A stretch of 64,000 nt of DNA from positions 9,294,001 through 9,358,000 of the forward strand of contig NC_091123.1 of NCBI RefSeq assembly GCF_040183065.1, in the 5' to 3' direction. The DNA comes from Periplaneta americana. Its lineage: Eukaryota > Arthropoda > Insecta > Blattodea > Blattidae. Each line of letters opens with the position of its first letter. Positions within the stretch are counted from its first letter, which is position 1. Below, piece by piece: positions 50,701 to 57,790 of this stretch. The position numbers and the translations under genes are program-made. The notes under the pieces were generated by a model. The model was not told the DNA's origin. It made no database searches and saw only the letters and a list, made by a program, of their open reading frames with translations.

Positions 50701-53700
50701 CGTTCCGAATCCATTTCTTGGTTTAGTTTGAGCCCAGCCCAATAAAAATACTTTTACTGGAATGACCATAAGACTTTTTTAATTTAATAATGAACAATAA
50801 ATTACGTTTTCAAATAAAAACACTTCTTTTTTTTTACTTACCCCACGACGTCTCCATGATAATTCTAAATTAGCACATCTAACAGCATTCTCTGTTGTAA
50901 GTTGCATCAATCTTCGCACATCCTTCTTCAGTTTGACATTGTCTCTTGCCAGACGAGAGTTGTTTACCCTCCATTTTGAAGCTGTTTATAATAAACAAAT
51001 TCATATGTAAAGTTTCAAAAATTAAAATAAAGCAAAGCTAATACAGTGCGACCATTTCCTTGAAGTCCTGCCAACAGCTCCTCTGTAGCCTGGCAGCACT
51101 GTAGTTCCAGCAAACATAGAATGCAACATCAACGCTTGCCACCAGTGCACTGTGGGTTGGAATGCCACTTGGAGAGATTACCTGGTTGGGATTTTTCGAA
51201 ACTTCCTCACCCCAACTCAGCGTGTTTGTAGCTTGGCCGGACCGTTTCGCGGCAGCCTTGGACTGGGTGAAGATTGGTGCACCTGCCGCCAGAGTAGCAC
51301 TGTAGCTACCGCTGACGCGCCAGTCAGTCGAGTTGGATCTGTCGTGAAGGAAAGACGTCTGTGTGCGTGTTGTGAGTAAAATTGTGTTGTCTCGTGGTGA
51401 TAAAGTGTCTATTAATAATGGTTGAGTACACTTTAGAACAACATATTTTTCTCTATGATGCGTATGGAAAATACTCTTCTGCAAGAAGGTTTTTATTTTT
51501 TATTTTAGTAGGTTATTTTACGACGCTTTATCAACATCTTAGGTTATTTAGCATCTAAATGAGATGAAAGTGATAATGCCGGTGAAATGAGTCCGGGGTC
51601 CAACACTGAAAGTTACCCAGCATTTGCTCATATTGGGTTGAGGGAAAACCCTGGAAAAAACGTCAACCAGGTAACTTGCCCTGACCGGGAATCGAACCCG
51701 GGCCACCTGGTTTCGCGGCCAGACGTGCTAACCATTACTCCACAGGTGTGGACTGCAAGAAGGTGTTGAAGAGAATTTGAACATCAGTTTCCAGGGGTTC
51801 GAATTCCTAGCAGGTCAACTATTCATGACCTTGTCAATAAAGCCAGACGTACAGGATCTTTTTTGAATAAGAAACGTGTTCAATAAGCCCATGTACCGAC
51901 AGAAGAGAAGCTTGATGAAGTAGGGCCCGGTTAGAGCACTCACCCCGCAAATCACTGCAACGTTTAGCACAAGAGATTAACATTTCCAAGACGTCAGCTT
52001 TTGTGGCAACAAAACTTCTGAAACTTAAGCCGTACAGAGTAACTGTAGTTCAAGCTTTACAACCATAAGATCCTGTAAGACGGGTTATTTATTACAATTG
52101 GTTTGTGCAGTCCGTTCATAATGGCGACATGGACCCACTTTTAACGGTCTTCACTGATGAAGTGTGGTTTCATATTCATGATCACGTTTCTACTCAGAAC
52201 AATAGATACTGGACTACCGAAAATCACCATATTATTCATGAAGTTCCTCACCACGCTGCAAAGGTTGGGGTTTGGTGTGCAGTGAGTGCAAGTAGAATTA
52301 TCGGTCCCATATTTTCGACACAACAGTTGATTCGCAAGTTTATGTACCTTCAATTTTAAATAATTTTTTTCCGCATTTAACAAGAAATGAACGATTGAGT
52401 GGCTGGTTTCAGTAGGACTCAGCTACAAAGCACACCACTGCGAATTCTATACATGAATTGCGAAGTGTGTTTGGTGACAGAATAAATTAGTCGAGGATTG
52501 TGACCACCTCGTTCCCCTGACCTATCTCCATGCGATTTTTATTTATGGGGAACGTTAAAGAATAAAGTGTACACATCAAATCCGCACACGTTCCAAGAAT
52601 TGAACGACAACATCATGAGAGAAATACAGGCAATCAGTCAACATGAACTTTTGCGAGTGAACCAGAATTATTTTCGGAGATACAGGGAATGTCTTCGAGT
52701 TGAAGGTCATCACTTTCAACATCTGTTGTGATGCAGGTAAGCCTATTGTTAGTAGAGTAGTTCATGTTCTGTACCCATGACTTGCTAGTCGTTTACGTGT
52801 AACTCTGGCGGTAGGCGCACCCATCTTCACCCAGTCCAAGGCAGCCGCAGAACAGACCGGCCAAGTTACAAATGCACTGTATAAGGCAAAATGTCGGGTA
52901 AGCCCATGGCAAATCCTTGCATTCAGTGTAGAGGAAAAAGACATACAGTATCTGGCTAACCTCTCACCTCATGAACTTACTCTTGATTTCAGAAGAAAAG
53001 GATCTTTGACGAGTGTTGGGTTCAATAAGTCATTAACCTATATAACTGACACTGCTGCAGCTTCTAGTTCATCAGAAAAAATTAAGCGAATTCGTGCAGC
53101 AAAATATGATGTGAAATCTGAGGTTCTTCAAGGTTTTAACAATATGAGGGCAATATAAGTGAGTTAGAAGTGATTTAAATTAAATTCATTGTGATAAAAA
53201 AGTGATAATTTTCATAAACTAAATAATCCTTATATCTGGAAGAGGAACTTATACCAACCAAGGAAAAAATGGAAAGAGGCCAGATATGGAGACTTCTCCA
53301 AACCGTAAATATTGATACATTTTTCTAATACACTACTGAGAAAGGTTCAGAGATTTGTAATTCAAAATTCATTATTACTAACTACAAACTGAAAAAGTGT
53401 TTTGAACTGAAAGAGTGATAGTAGACTCTGTGCAACAAAAATCGATCAGAATTCGGATAAGATGAACTTCGTTAATACAAACAGGCGATTTTTCAGTCCC
53501 CTAAGGTTCATCTTAACGAGGGTTTACTATATAACGAAAAAAAACACAAATATAGAAAATAATGGTTATATACATTTACACAGATGAATCTCTGCTGGAC
53601 AAGTATTTATTTTGATCTTTTTTGCCTTTCTCTTCAGCCCAGTTCAGACGGTGCTTGTTTTCTTGCGTATTTCCTTGCTGACTAGCAAGCTGGGTGCCGT

Positions 53701-55294
53701 GGTGGGTATGATGCTGGCTTCCGTGTTGGCTACGGTGATGGTTGTTGTTTTCACGAAGCTGGCTCTTTTCACAGTTCAAATTGGAAAATAATCTGCTGTT
53801 TCATCTGTTACCAACACTCGTGGTCAAAAATAAACTAAACCGTGAGTAGAAAACAACTAAAGTCCTACAATAACAATAGTAAATGTCGTAATAAGGTAAT
53901 TAAGTCATAAGTGCAAAACAGCCAAAGTCCGATATTTAATTGCTGATTCTTAGAAACTAGAGAATATAGAAAAAAACCAGTTTAGTTGGAAAACAACGAA
54001 CATGGCGACATGGTTTCAGTGGTGATACTATATCATCAGCATTTTTGGTTCCAGCCTGCAAACCAACACGAAAAATAGAAAGGAACCTACCCTTGAAATC
54101 CAGCAAGCTAGTCACCAAAGCAGCCACCAGAGGGCATTACTTCCAGCAAGTGAGCATGCAGGGTAGCCATTAGCGCAGCCACCTTGGAATCCATCACGGA
54201 AACAAGCACCGAATGAACCGGGCTTTACACTAGGAGAACACTCTACTGAATTAGAAGCTATTAATACTAATTTACAATATTTAATTTACAGAATAAATTC
54301 ATTTACCAAAGCAGCCATATTTTGTGATTCAAAATGTGCAATTCAAGCTACTGTTTCATTAACATCAGAAAAAAAGAGAGTGAGACAAATCTATACCAAA
54401 ACTGAGTTTCTACAGCAACAAACAAAAATAGCTGCTTTGCAATGAATACCTTCTTACTGCAGATTGGAGGGAAATGAAAATATAGACTTATTGGTAAAGA
54501 AAGGAACCACAATCCAACAGAGATTCCATCTTAACCAGCAAAATTATTAATAAAGAAAAATGATAAACGCACAACATTAACTAATAAAAAAAATTAGTGA
54601 AAATAAATCTTGGTGCAAAATTTTAAATACTGGTAATAAAAATTTGATTCTTAATTATTCAAGAAGAATAGCAGTGGCTATCTTCAGACTAGTAACTGCA
54701 CATGACTGTTTGGCAGCCCATCTCTTCAGAATTGTAATTTATACATCATCAAAATGTGTTTTCTGCAGAGAAGAAAAGTCAACTATGAACTTGCAGCATA
54801 TAATGGAACTGCAAAGCTATCAACATTTGAGATAGAAGTACTAATAACATCACAGACGTTTACTGGTATATTAGGAAACAAATGGAGAAAATCCAATGTT
54901 CTGAGCATTTCATTAATTAATTAATTAATTAATTAATTAATATGAAAATACAATACTTGAAGACACCAAAGTTTAGTGGGATCTCAAGATGGGTTATAAT
55001 TCACAACTAATCACTCAATGCACTCTAATAATCATGCCTACTGAAGCAGCTTTTCAGGAGTATCGTTCTGCCTGCCTGGCACTTGGGACCTGATGTCAGT
55101 GGGCCATCAAGGCAGTAGGCCTAATCTTATCAATATTGATATTATTAACAAGGAAACTTACCAATTCTGGACGCATATGAAAAATTTGAATTCCTCTTTA
55201 ATTTTGTCTTGCTGGTATCATTCTCCGTCGTTTTACATAATTTCTTTAAATTGAGGGTATCGGTTACATTGGCTTGAGGTGAACAAGCCGACAT
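30073..55294 (-). CDS. Shugoshin-like protein, 11 coding exons (join of the exon entries below)
   Basis: Shugoshins guard centromeric cohesin by recruiting PP2A through an N-terminal coiled coil. Seen here: eleven open segments on the minus strand join in order with GT donors, AG acceptors and matching phase at all ten junctions, giving about 1092 residues if the last exon runs to its own stop at 30073. Residues 45-140 are a charged coiled coil containing KWRVNNSRLARDN and a heptad-rich run through MKLVDSIAELRAV. Then come a short conserved-looking block (NPMVSGHPIVKPTITLQRL), an acidic patch, a long Ser/Thr-rich disordered stretch with basic clusters, and a C-terminal array of Ser-Pro repeats. 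The layout (coiled coil, NPMV-like block, acidic patch, RRRS-type basic stretches) fits insect shugoshins, which diverge quickly. I find no convincing C-terminal SGO box; the nearest is a basic run RRRSKPKPS in exon 8. The gene model is firm; the family name is inferred from short N-terminal motifs. An alternative is another coiled-coil chromosomal protein. Confidence 0.62.
31151..33049. other. Intron 10 of the shugoshin-like gene
   Basis: AT-rich, without recognised elements apart from short purine runs near 32070-32110. Two partly similar phrases around 31990 and 32130 (GGTGAATCCCC / GATGAATCCCC) hint at an old duplication. Confidence 0.4.
33050..33190 (-). CDS. Shugoshin-like exon 10 (basic)
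   Basis: A 141-nt exon that, with two bases from exon 9, reads SSLQQESESISQENQKVTKR followed by GKKRGSSKLS and ends in KMTRTR. Acceptor TGCATAG, donor GTACGT, phase 2 at both ends. It is basic and low-complexity, continuing the disordered tail. Confidence 0.55.
33191..34447. other. Intron 9, left part
   Basis: No named repeat. The stretch 33590-33840 reads like worn coding or repeat sequence (ATGGGGGATTATTACAGG; CTAAAGGCCCGCACCCGC) but has no assignable family. Confidence 0.35.
34448..34696 (-). mobile_element. tRNA-derived SINE, family 2
   Basis: Same head, body and tail as 27735 (B box GGGTTCGAATCCCGG on the minus strand, tail near TAGATGTTGATACAGC). Imperfect duplication AGATRGTATT on both sides. 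Lies in intron 9. Confidence 0.8.
34744..35285 (-). CDS. Shugoshin-like exon 9
   Basis: A 542-nt exon opening ERTSDQLNRKSSS. It contains an acidic stretch (SDVEVIDEANVVDMEF) and a possible amphipathic helix (ALKNIKAAADAIEKS), and ends in a strongly basic, Ser-rich tail with CISSSSSEETDSEW and RRRRSKLDSKDSRIAK. The tail resembles a DNA- or histone-contacting disordered segment. The acceptor has a T-rich tract (TTTTTTTCAG) and the donor is GTAAGA. Confidence 0.57.
35286..36090. other. Intron 8, right-hand part
   Basis: AT-rich with two ATT microsatellites (near 35660 and 35750-35779), a 45-bp RTE-like LINE scrap at 35698, and a G run near 36063. Two similar phrases near 35890 and 36020 (GATATCRACATGCATTTTGC-like, then GTTAGGTTGAGGAACT) are an old local duplication. 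Confidence 0.45.
36095..36345 (+). mobile_element. RTE-like reverse transcriptase C-terminal fragment
   Basis: Reads AEMRYLRRTVGYSLLYHKRN, TDIADKLEITPIVQYLQYR, one stop, DWLQHVQRLEHTRLSRQML and HYTPQGKRLIGRPHKR. This is the closing part of an insect endonuclease-reverse transcriptase (AEMKYxRxxxGY...NWxQHVxRM...GRPxKR). It is probably the same family as the fragment at 40829. Confidence 0.7.
36365..36490 (+). mobile_element. RTE-like LINE 3' end scrap
   Basis: Matches in inverse orientation the 3' 110 bp of the tandem units at 5655-7135 (phrases AATAAGAGGAAGGCAGAAAA and GGAGAATGCTG). Confidence 0.6.
37010..38220 (+). mobile_element. I-clade LINE, 5'-truncated, with 12-bp target duplication and nested SINE
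   Basis: The RNase H domain starts WLHIYTDGSTIDNNSGSGI (first Asp), shifts frame near 37260, then reads AEIMAIHISLQHLL (Glu), NAVILSDSKAALYAIN (Asp) and IQLQWIPAHYGIAGNETADF (His, last Asp). Stops follow before the zinc-knuckle CPLCNKEEEMTEDHLQTC. The tail is (AAT)n(AAC)n. AATTACTCATGG lies on both sides (36998-37009, 38221-38232). A SINE interrupts it at 37865-38095. Confidence 0.88.
37865..38095 (-). mobile_element. Palindromic tRNA-cored SINE, family 4, with 14-bp target duplication
   Basis: On the minus strand a tRNA-like core (A box TGTGGCTTAGTGGATAAAGC, B box CCCGGGTTCAAATCCCGG) of about 100 nt is bracketed by a perfect 33-bp inverted repeat (37865-37897 and 38000-38032), preceded by a 60-nt leader. 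CTGTGAAGTTCTAC on both sides (37851-37864, 38096-38109) proves insertion as a unit into the LINE. The whole can fold into a long stem capped by the tRNA-like part. Confidence 0.85.
38667..38993 (-). CDS. Shugoshin-like exon 8 (basic end)
   Basis: Exactly 109 codons, phase 0 at both ends. It opens LEEGKVKTGASAHPELKD and ends with a basic run SGSRRRSKPKPSQLNKK before a GTAATA donor. The basic run is the nearest thing in the gene to the shugoshin C-terminal SGO box, but it lacks the Tyr/Lys-Glu-Pro core and is internal, so I do not call it that motif. Confidence 0.57.
38994..39688. other. Intron 7
   Basis: AT-rich. A phrase near 39190 (TTAAGGGAAGAGGGTACTGA) resembles the inverse of one near 20050 and may be the end of a worn TTAA-type element. 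Nothing else recognised. Confidence 0.35.
39689..40173 (-). CDS. Shugoshin-like exon 7 (Ser/Thr-rich)
   Basis: A 485-nt exon. Open frame extends further upstream to a more distant acceptor, but only the acceptor at 40173 (TTTCAG after a pyrimidine tract) fits the phase left by exon 6, so translation starts VAEVPLERLSLDRISNNLL. The rest is Ser/Thr/Asn-rich with clusters such as SPFRSSSSAFTRRSGS and a Pro-rich PPSLRARTPTSGELRK, typical of a disordered chromosomal scaffold. The donor is GTAAGT. Confidence 0.58.
40893..40946. repeat. (AAT)n microsatellite
   Basis: About 18 AAT triplets inside the RTE-like LINE fragment, giving a run of Asn in translation. Confidence 0.9.
41351..42211. mobile_element. 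hAT-like non-autonomous transposon, 861 bp, 8-bp target duplication
   Basis: Begins TAGGTTGATCAGACATCCCG and ends CAAAATCTGGTCATTCTA; the 13-bp termini pair at 10 positions. CATTAAGG flanks both sides (41343-41350 and 42212-42219). Eight-base duplications and short TAG-starting termini are the hAT signature. No transposase frame remains. Confidence 0.75.
42415..42665 (+). mobile_element. tRNA-derived SINE, family 5
   Basis: A box TGGTCTAGTGGCTAGCAAAT, B box GGGTTCGATTCCCG at 42472, then a body (CCTTGGTCAGGAATTGTTCC) and a tail near TAGATCCATCCA. Plus orientation within intron 6, opposite to the host gene. Confidence 0.7.
42716..42779 (-). CDS. Shugoshin-like exon 6
   Basis: A 64-nt exon encoding DIVELPVHRRTSTLHQNMLLR, with a long pyrimidine tract before its acceptor and donor GTAATA. 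It ends in phase 1, which selects the internal acceptor used for exon 7. The HRRTST segment is a plausible basophilic kinase site (inference). Confidence 0.55.
42780..43667. other. Intron 5, unassigned part
   Basis: AT-rich, no repeat recognised beyond an AAATA run near 43300. Confidence 0.35.
43668..43975. mobile_element. Long-inverted-repeat MITE, family L copy C (left half)
   Basis: TACAGACTGAAC then GTAATGTCATTCATTTCAGG and the full left arms of copies A and B, ending near GCAGAACGAAA. The right half is missing. Confidence 0.7.
44022..44145 (+). mobile_element. SINE family 1 fragment
   Basis: Inverse of the family-1 body: TGGTTGGGTTTTTTACTAAT and GGCGAATCCTCAGCCTCA. Head and tail are missing. 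Confidence 0.5.
44405..44460 (-). CDS. Shugoshin-like exon 5 (acidic patch)
   Basis: A 56-nt exon encoding DEVVEEMDLTTIPESSSDE. It is accepted because acceptor, donor (GTATGT) and both phases fit its neighbours exactly. The acidic, Ser-rich content suggests a disordered linker open to phosphorylation. Confidence 0.55.
44461..45520. other. Intron 4, right-hand part
   Basis: A TA microsatellite (about 44695-44714) and poly-A runs. Around 45190-45245 the phrase GGGACTGTCCCAAAACATTC resembles the cytosine-rich repeats of the hAT-like element at 41351. The stretch 44750-45090 is richer in GC and unassigned. Confidence 0.4.
45525..45900 (+). pseudogene. pogo/Tigger-type transposase fragment
   Basis: Frames give ESAFELWFNNVREQDLVLMA, then HTRKDDFVA and KVIYGEQKEDADFSVAER, the CENP-B-type DNA-binding region of pogo/Tigger transposases (ALxxWFxxVRxxGxPI...NNIVYKxxxGEQKDADF). 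Several stops and frame changes. Confidence 0.6.
45943..45986. repeat. Poly-A run
   Basis: An uninterrupted run of more than 40 A, shortly after the Tigger-type fragment. It may be a retroelement tail, but I see no retroelement body before it. Confidence 0.9.
46540..46707 (-). CDS. Shugoshin-like exon 4 (NPMV-like block)
   Basis: 168 nt encoding VPQLSSKIQLINHVNPMVSG and HPIVKPTITLQRLKLQN, then a Gln/Pro-rich linker. The NPMVxGHPI...PTITLQRL block looks like a short linear motif kept in insect shugoshins just after the coiled coil; this rests on memory of the family, not on an alignment. Donor GTAATT. Confidence 0.58.
47074..47268 (+). mobile_element. hAT-like element, left-end fragment
   Basis: TGGGTGACCAGACATCCCAT, TATCCCTTTTTCAGCCTCTG and further phrases match the left 290 bp of the element at 41351. 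Homology ends before the GGT microsatellite. Confidence 0.6.
47285..47400. repeat. (GGT/GAT)n microsatellite
   Basis: GGTGATGGTGAT passes into about 15 GGT triplets. Open frames of Gly, Val or Thr across it are not genes. Confidence 0.92.
47683..47720. repeat. (TTA)n microsatellite
   Basis: About 12 TTA triplets, then a T run. It may be the inverse of the (TAA)n tail of the neighbouring LINE fragment. Confidence 0.85.
47727..48035 (-). mobile_element. I-clade LINE fragment (start of RNase H)
   Basis: The minus strand reads LETIDNRFPEKLWLHIFTDG, ATCALLSFYKSLGYGATNSM and IFSDTRTAISVTS, matching the RNase H start of the copy at 37010 (EAVNNRYPPEEWLHIYTDGS). SDTRTA stands where SDSKAA is expected. 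Truncated on both sides. Confidence 0.7.
48327..48471 (-). CDS. Shugoshin-like exon 3
   Basis: Begins in phase 0 with ETLARLHVLSRVLENQTMKL and continues through VDSIAELRAVCEEELAMS, extending the coiled coil, then ends in a loop-like DGPGAANTS. It is 145 nt, with acceptor GACAG and donor GTAAAA, and leaves one base for exon 4. Confidence 0.62.
48697..49219 (+). mobile_element. I-clade LINE fragment (RNase H end), short form copy 2
   Basis: Over 90% like 22418-22975 by eye and starting at the same base. It reads VVFQWLPSHCGIVGNEKADF, then IFRLITRHDCLTSHLHRINI and CTLCRNQNSTMDKQHLLQC. It lacks about 35 bp present in copy 1 near 48955. The tail is (CAA)n. Confidence 0.78.
49577..49935 (+). mobile_element. 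Palindromic tRNA-cored SINE, family 4, long copy
   Basis: Leader ATGTACCGAAGTACATGTGA, a 200-bp section absent from the copy at 37865, then the tRNA-like core (GTGTGGCTTAGTGGATAGAG; CCCGGGTTCAAATCCCAG) and the right arm of the inverted repeat, here diverged. The left arm is not clearly kept. Confidence 0.7.
50132..50532. mobile_element. 401-bp MITE, TIR TAGTCCCGWCGCT
   Basis: The first 25 bases and the inverse of the last 25 agree at 21 positions (TAGTCCCG.CGCT.T.ATT.CCGGC). TA lies on both sides. The interior is non-coding. Confidence 0.75.
50586..50735 (-). mobile_element. I-clade LINE 3' end
   Basis: Inverse match to the last 140 bp of the LINE at 25810 (EMDSERLKICASVADHDNIF, EKYWSARSQMT) with the (CAA)n tail. 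It lies just 3' of exon 2 in the shugoshin-like gene's intron 2. Confidence 0.78.
50842..50981 (-). CDS. Shugoshin-like exon 2 (coiled coil)
   Basis: Forty-seven codons, completed by the single base carried over from exon 1, read ASKWRVNNSRLARDNVKLKK and continue as a heptad-rich helix through RRLMQLTTENAVRCANLEL. The pattern (two Asn, then LA, then alternating Leu/Val) is the best match in the gene to the shugoshin N-terminal coiled coil that binds PP2A-B56. The acceptor is AAACAG and the donor GTAAGT. Confidence 0.65.
51231..52866 (+). mobile_element. DUF4817/mariner-type DNA transposon with ~70-bp TIRs, split by a SINE
   Basis: GCTTGGCCGG at the left and CCGGCCAAGT at the right begin inverted repeats of about 70 bp that include GCCTTGGACTGGGTGAAGAT, next to TA. 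Transposase pieces: MVEYTLEQHIFLYDAYGKYS at 51418, FEHQFPGVRIPSRSTIHDLV after the SINE, TVFTDEVWFHIHDHVSTQNN with YWTTENHHIIHEVPHHAAKV, then CDFYLWGTLKNKVYTSNPHT and ELLRVNQNYFRRYRECLRVE. Several stops and frame changes leave it dead. Confidence 0.82.
51492..51760 (-). mobile_element. tRNA-derived SINE, family 2, with target duplication
   Basis: Family-2 head (B box GGGTTCGATTCCCGG), body and tail. CTGCAAGAAGGT occurs on both sides (about 51479-51490 and 51753-51765), interrupting the transposase of the surrounding element. Confidence 0.85.
52876..53158 (+). CDS. Unassigned open reading stretch, ~93 residues, no start Met
   Basis: Just outside the right TIR of the DUF4817 transposon one frame stays open for 93 codons to a TAA: CRVSPWQILAFSVEEKDIQY, LANLSPHELTLDFRRKGSLT, SVGFNKSLTYITDTAAASSS, SEKIKRIRAAKYDVKSEVLQ. 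Its composition is normal for protein and not low-complexity. An internal acceptor-like TTGATTTCAG precedes RRKGSLT. I do not recognise the family. It could be an exon of an unknown host gene on the strand opposite to the surrounding intron, a processed pseudogene, or part of a transposon ORF. Confidence 0.3.
53425..53530. mobile_element. Possible pogo/Tigger-like end
   Basis: ATTCGGATAAGATGAACTTC and CTTAACGAGGGTTTACTATA resemble the right end of the element at 24579-25217. The left partner was not found. Confidence 0.3.
53576..53779 (-). other. His/Gln-rich open frame, unassigned
   Basis: A minus-strand frame of 67 codons, rich in His, Gln and Asn (HHRSQHGSQHHTHHGTQLAS) and ending NKHRLNWAEEKGKKDQNK. 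The composition comes from local triplet repetition. No splice support. Confidence 0.2.
54215..54910 (+). mobile_element. I-clade LINE fragment (RNase H), decayed
   Basis: Reads FTLGEHSTELEAINTNLQYL (Glu), AAIFCDSKCAIQATVSLTSE (Asp), then IPSYCRLEGNENIDLLVKKG (GNExxD), then AVAIFRLVTAHDCLAAHLFR and CVFCREEKSTMNLQHIM. One stop interrupts the run just before IPSYCRLEG. It lies in intron 1. Confidence 0.72.
54911..54942. repeat. (AATT)n microsatellite
   Basis: About eight AATT units at the end of the LINE fragment. Confidence 0.85.
55162..55294 (-). CDS. Shugoshin-like exon 1 (start codon)
   Basis: The ATG at 55294-55292 opens MSACSPQANVTDTLNLKK and runs 44 codons plus one base to a GTAAGT donor. 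The segment ends in basic KLKRNSNFSYASRI, leading into the coiled coil of exon 2. A good acceptor (TTAACAG) lies 20 bases upstream of the ATG, so the 5' UTR probably has an earlier non-coding exon towards RPA1. I chose this ATG because it is the first in frame after that acceptor. Confidence 0.6.
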
Positions 55295-55314
55295 TTCTTG
55301 TCCGAAAATAAAAC

Positions 55315-57554
55315 CTGTTAACAAATTGATACATTTACATTTTCTGGAAGATTATTCACTCATCTTTCATTTATTCGTTACGTTGTTTAGTTATCAACTC
55401 TTTGTTCGTTCTATATTCAATTAAAACACTTCAACTCTGATAGATTAAAAATACTTCAGGATTGACAGTCCTTGTGAGAGGGATATGTGACTAATTGCAG
55501 AAATTGGACATAAAGTCGGATTTTTCATTTTTTTTTTTTTTTTTTGTGGTTTCAAAAAGAGGATGAAATCCTGAGCATTTTTTTTTTTTTTTTTAATTTA
55601 TGGTTCTAGGTGCTATAGTTTTTAATATATTGCTTACTGAATATTGGTATTACATTATGTACTTCTCGAGAAAAATGCAAATCAAAGTTTTCATTTGTTT
55701 TCTTAGCAACTATAAGAAAGATTTAGGTATTTAAGAAGCACTGTGTAAAACAACGTCCTAGTTTAGTATGTAAAATAAAGCCTACAGGTAGCGCAAGATG
55801 TCAAAATATAGAAATGCAGTTTTTACACTGCAAATTCGTTATTTTGTCCTCCTGTAAAATTTCCTTTCACAACTTTAGGTCCCTTTCCACGCAACGGGTC
55901 ACATATAGAAAATGAAGTGGACTTATCTGAGCAGTTGCATTAGCGAATAGGGGTTATATAGAATGGACAATGAGCGAATTTTCCTGTTTTGTTTTTCTGT
56001 GTGCATGCGCTCCATCAACGTATAGTTCCACTTTCAAGCACTAGAGCAGCGGTCGGCAATTCATGTTGCGAGAGGCAGCTTACATCATACTTTTGTAGGG
56101 ACAGTTCCAGAAGGAGTACGTAGACAAGAAATTCTTTTGTTGTGTATAGGAAGAAAATGTAATAGGATTTGTTTTGTTCTAAACTACTTACAGGGTTTCA
56201 TATTACCACCATAAAGAGGCACTATACAAAAGCTCCACTGTCACATATACTTTGCCATAAAATAACACTGATTTAGAAAAAAAAAAGCATTGCCAAATGG
56301 AAGTCGCAGGTTTGATTCCCGCTCGAGGTTGTGAAATTTTTCTTTCATACCATGGCATGATTGTGACTATAACAGTATTTAAATTCATTAATATGTCACA
56401 TCAACGGACGTGTATACGTCACCAAACATCGTATGATGGAGATTACATTTGTATAATTTTTTTATATAAAATTGTGAAACTTTGCAAAGACGCCTAAATA
56501 AGGGAAAATTTCTCAGATTTAAAAATTTCCCGAAAATTCACTACAATTCAAATTATCTACTCCTTTAGTCATTTTAAGCTGTTCAGCTCAACATATATAT
56601 GTGAGAAATTAAAAAAAAAAAAAAAAGGAACACGTTAAATGTAAAGCGTGCTCCCAATTGATGGACTAACATTTATTTGAGCAATTACAAATTCCAATTT
56701 ATGATGGAAAACGAGATTTCACTTCACTAATTAGAACATCAGGATAGGCTGATGAGTAATTTCAAACCCATCGGAAAGATGCAAAGATATCATAGGCTCA
56801 TCAGAAAGATGCAAAGACTATGATGTCCTAATTATTTCCAGACTATACAGGCGAGATTCAGTCCTTTCCTCTCCCCAGCCTACTGCTTTTACCACCCCTC
56901 GTCTTGCAACGTGGGCTGCATTTCATATATCGTCACCTACATTGATGTTCTGCCGATGATGTCACCTACATTAATGTTCTCCCGACGACTGCACTAGAGG
57001 TTAGTGTAATCGAGCACATGCTAGAGTTCTTCGATAATACTGAATGTAAGAGTTGAGACACAGGATTCAAACATCACCTACCTTGTTGCATAATCCAGTA
57101 ATTTTTGCTTTCAATAAATTCAAGTTAACAGCTTTTCCTTATTTCTAGTGATAAACTAGCTGTAATAATAATTATGTTTTATATACAATAAATTATATTA
57201 TAAAACAATTTTCAGGTTCTTTTCAATTATTAAATTAAGTTTCTGGATTGTAAATAATTATGACGATTTTTCTCCCATGTGTGGTGCATAACAGGATCAA
57301 AGATTCGCCAAAAAGTTGTGTCCCCTTCGGTGTAGCTCTTCTGAATAATTACCGCTACTTACACCAATTACAGTAGTAGTTTCATATTGCTATCACAGCC
57401 CTGATGATTGGGAATTGGTGTAGAGTGGTGTAGTGCAACTTAATAAGCTCATTTAATTCAGGAAATATTACACAGTCGAATTTCGGATAAATTTCAGAAC
57501 ATGGATACCTTCCTTTCCCCTTTTACTGAGTTTATTATTAATTATCATTATTGA
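55315..57554. other. Upstream of the shugoshin-like gene, unassigned
   Basis: Holds T and A runs (55530-55595, 56613-56627), a weak tRNA-like scrap near 56295-56400 (GCAGGTTTGATTCCCGC) and no recognisable exon. Either gene's 5' UTR exon or promoter may lie here; I see no decisive TATA or initiator motif. Confidence 0.35.
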
Positions 57555-57612
57555 GTGTAATTAATTACCACTGCCACCCATTTGAAGTGTGAATAAATAC
57601 ACACACATACTC
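57555..57612 (+). mobile_element. Retroelement 3' end scrap, same family as 1-690
   Basis: CCACTGCCACCCATTTGAAG, then GTGAATAAATACACACACATAC, matching the signature and tail at 635-690. Confidence 0.55.
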
Positions 57613-57790
57613 CAAAATTCCAACCTTGTGCACACAAAATAAATTACTGGCACTGAAAAGTCCCTTTTCGTAAGCGTGATGATGCCCATTCGACAAACAC
57701 ACAAATCTGCTCTTTTTATTATTTTAAGATAATTGTCAGTGTGGTATTCGTACACTCTGAATTTAATAGCATAAAAAATATAGCGTCGAG

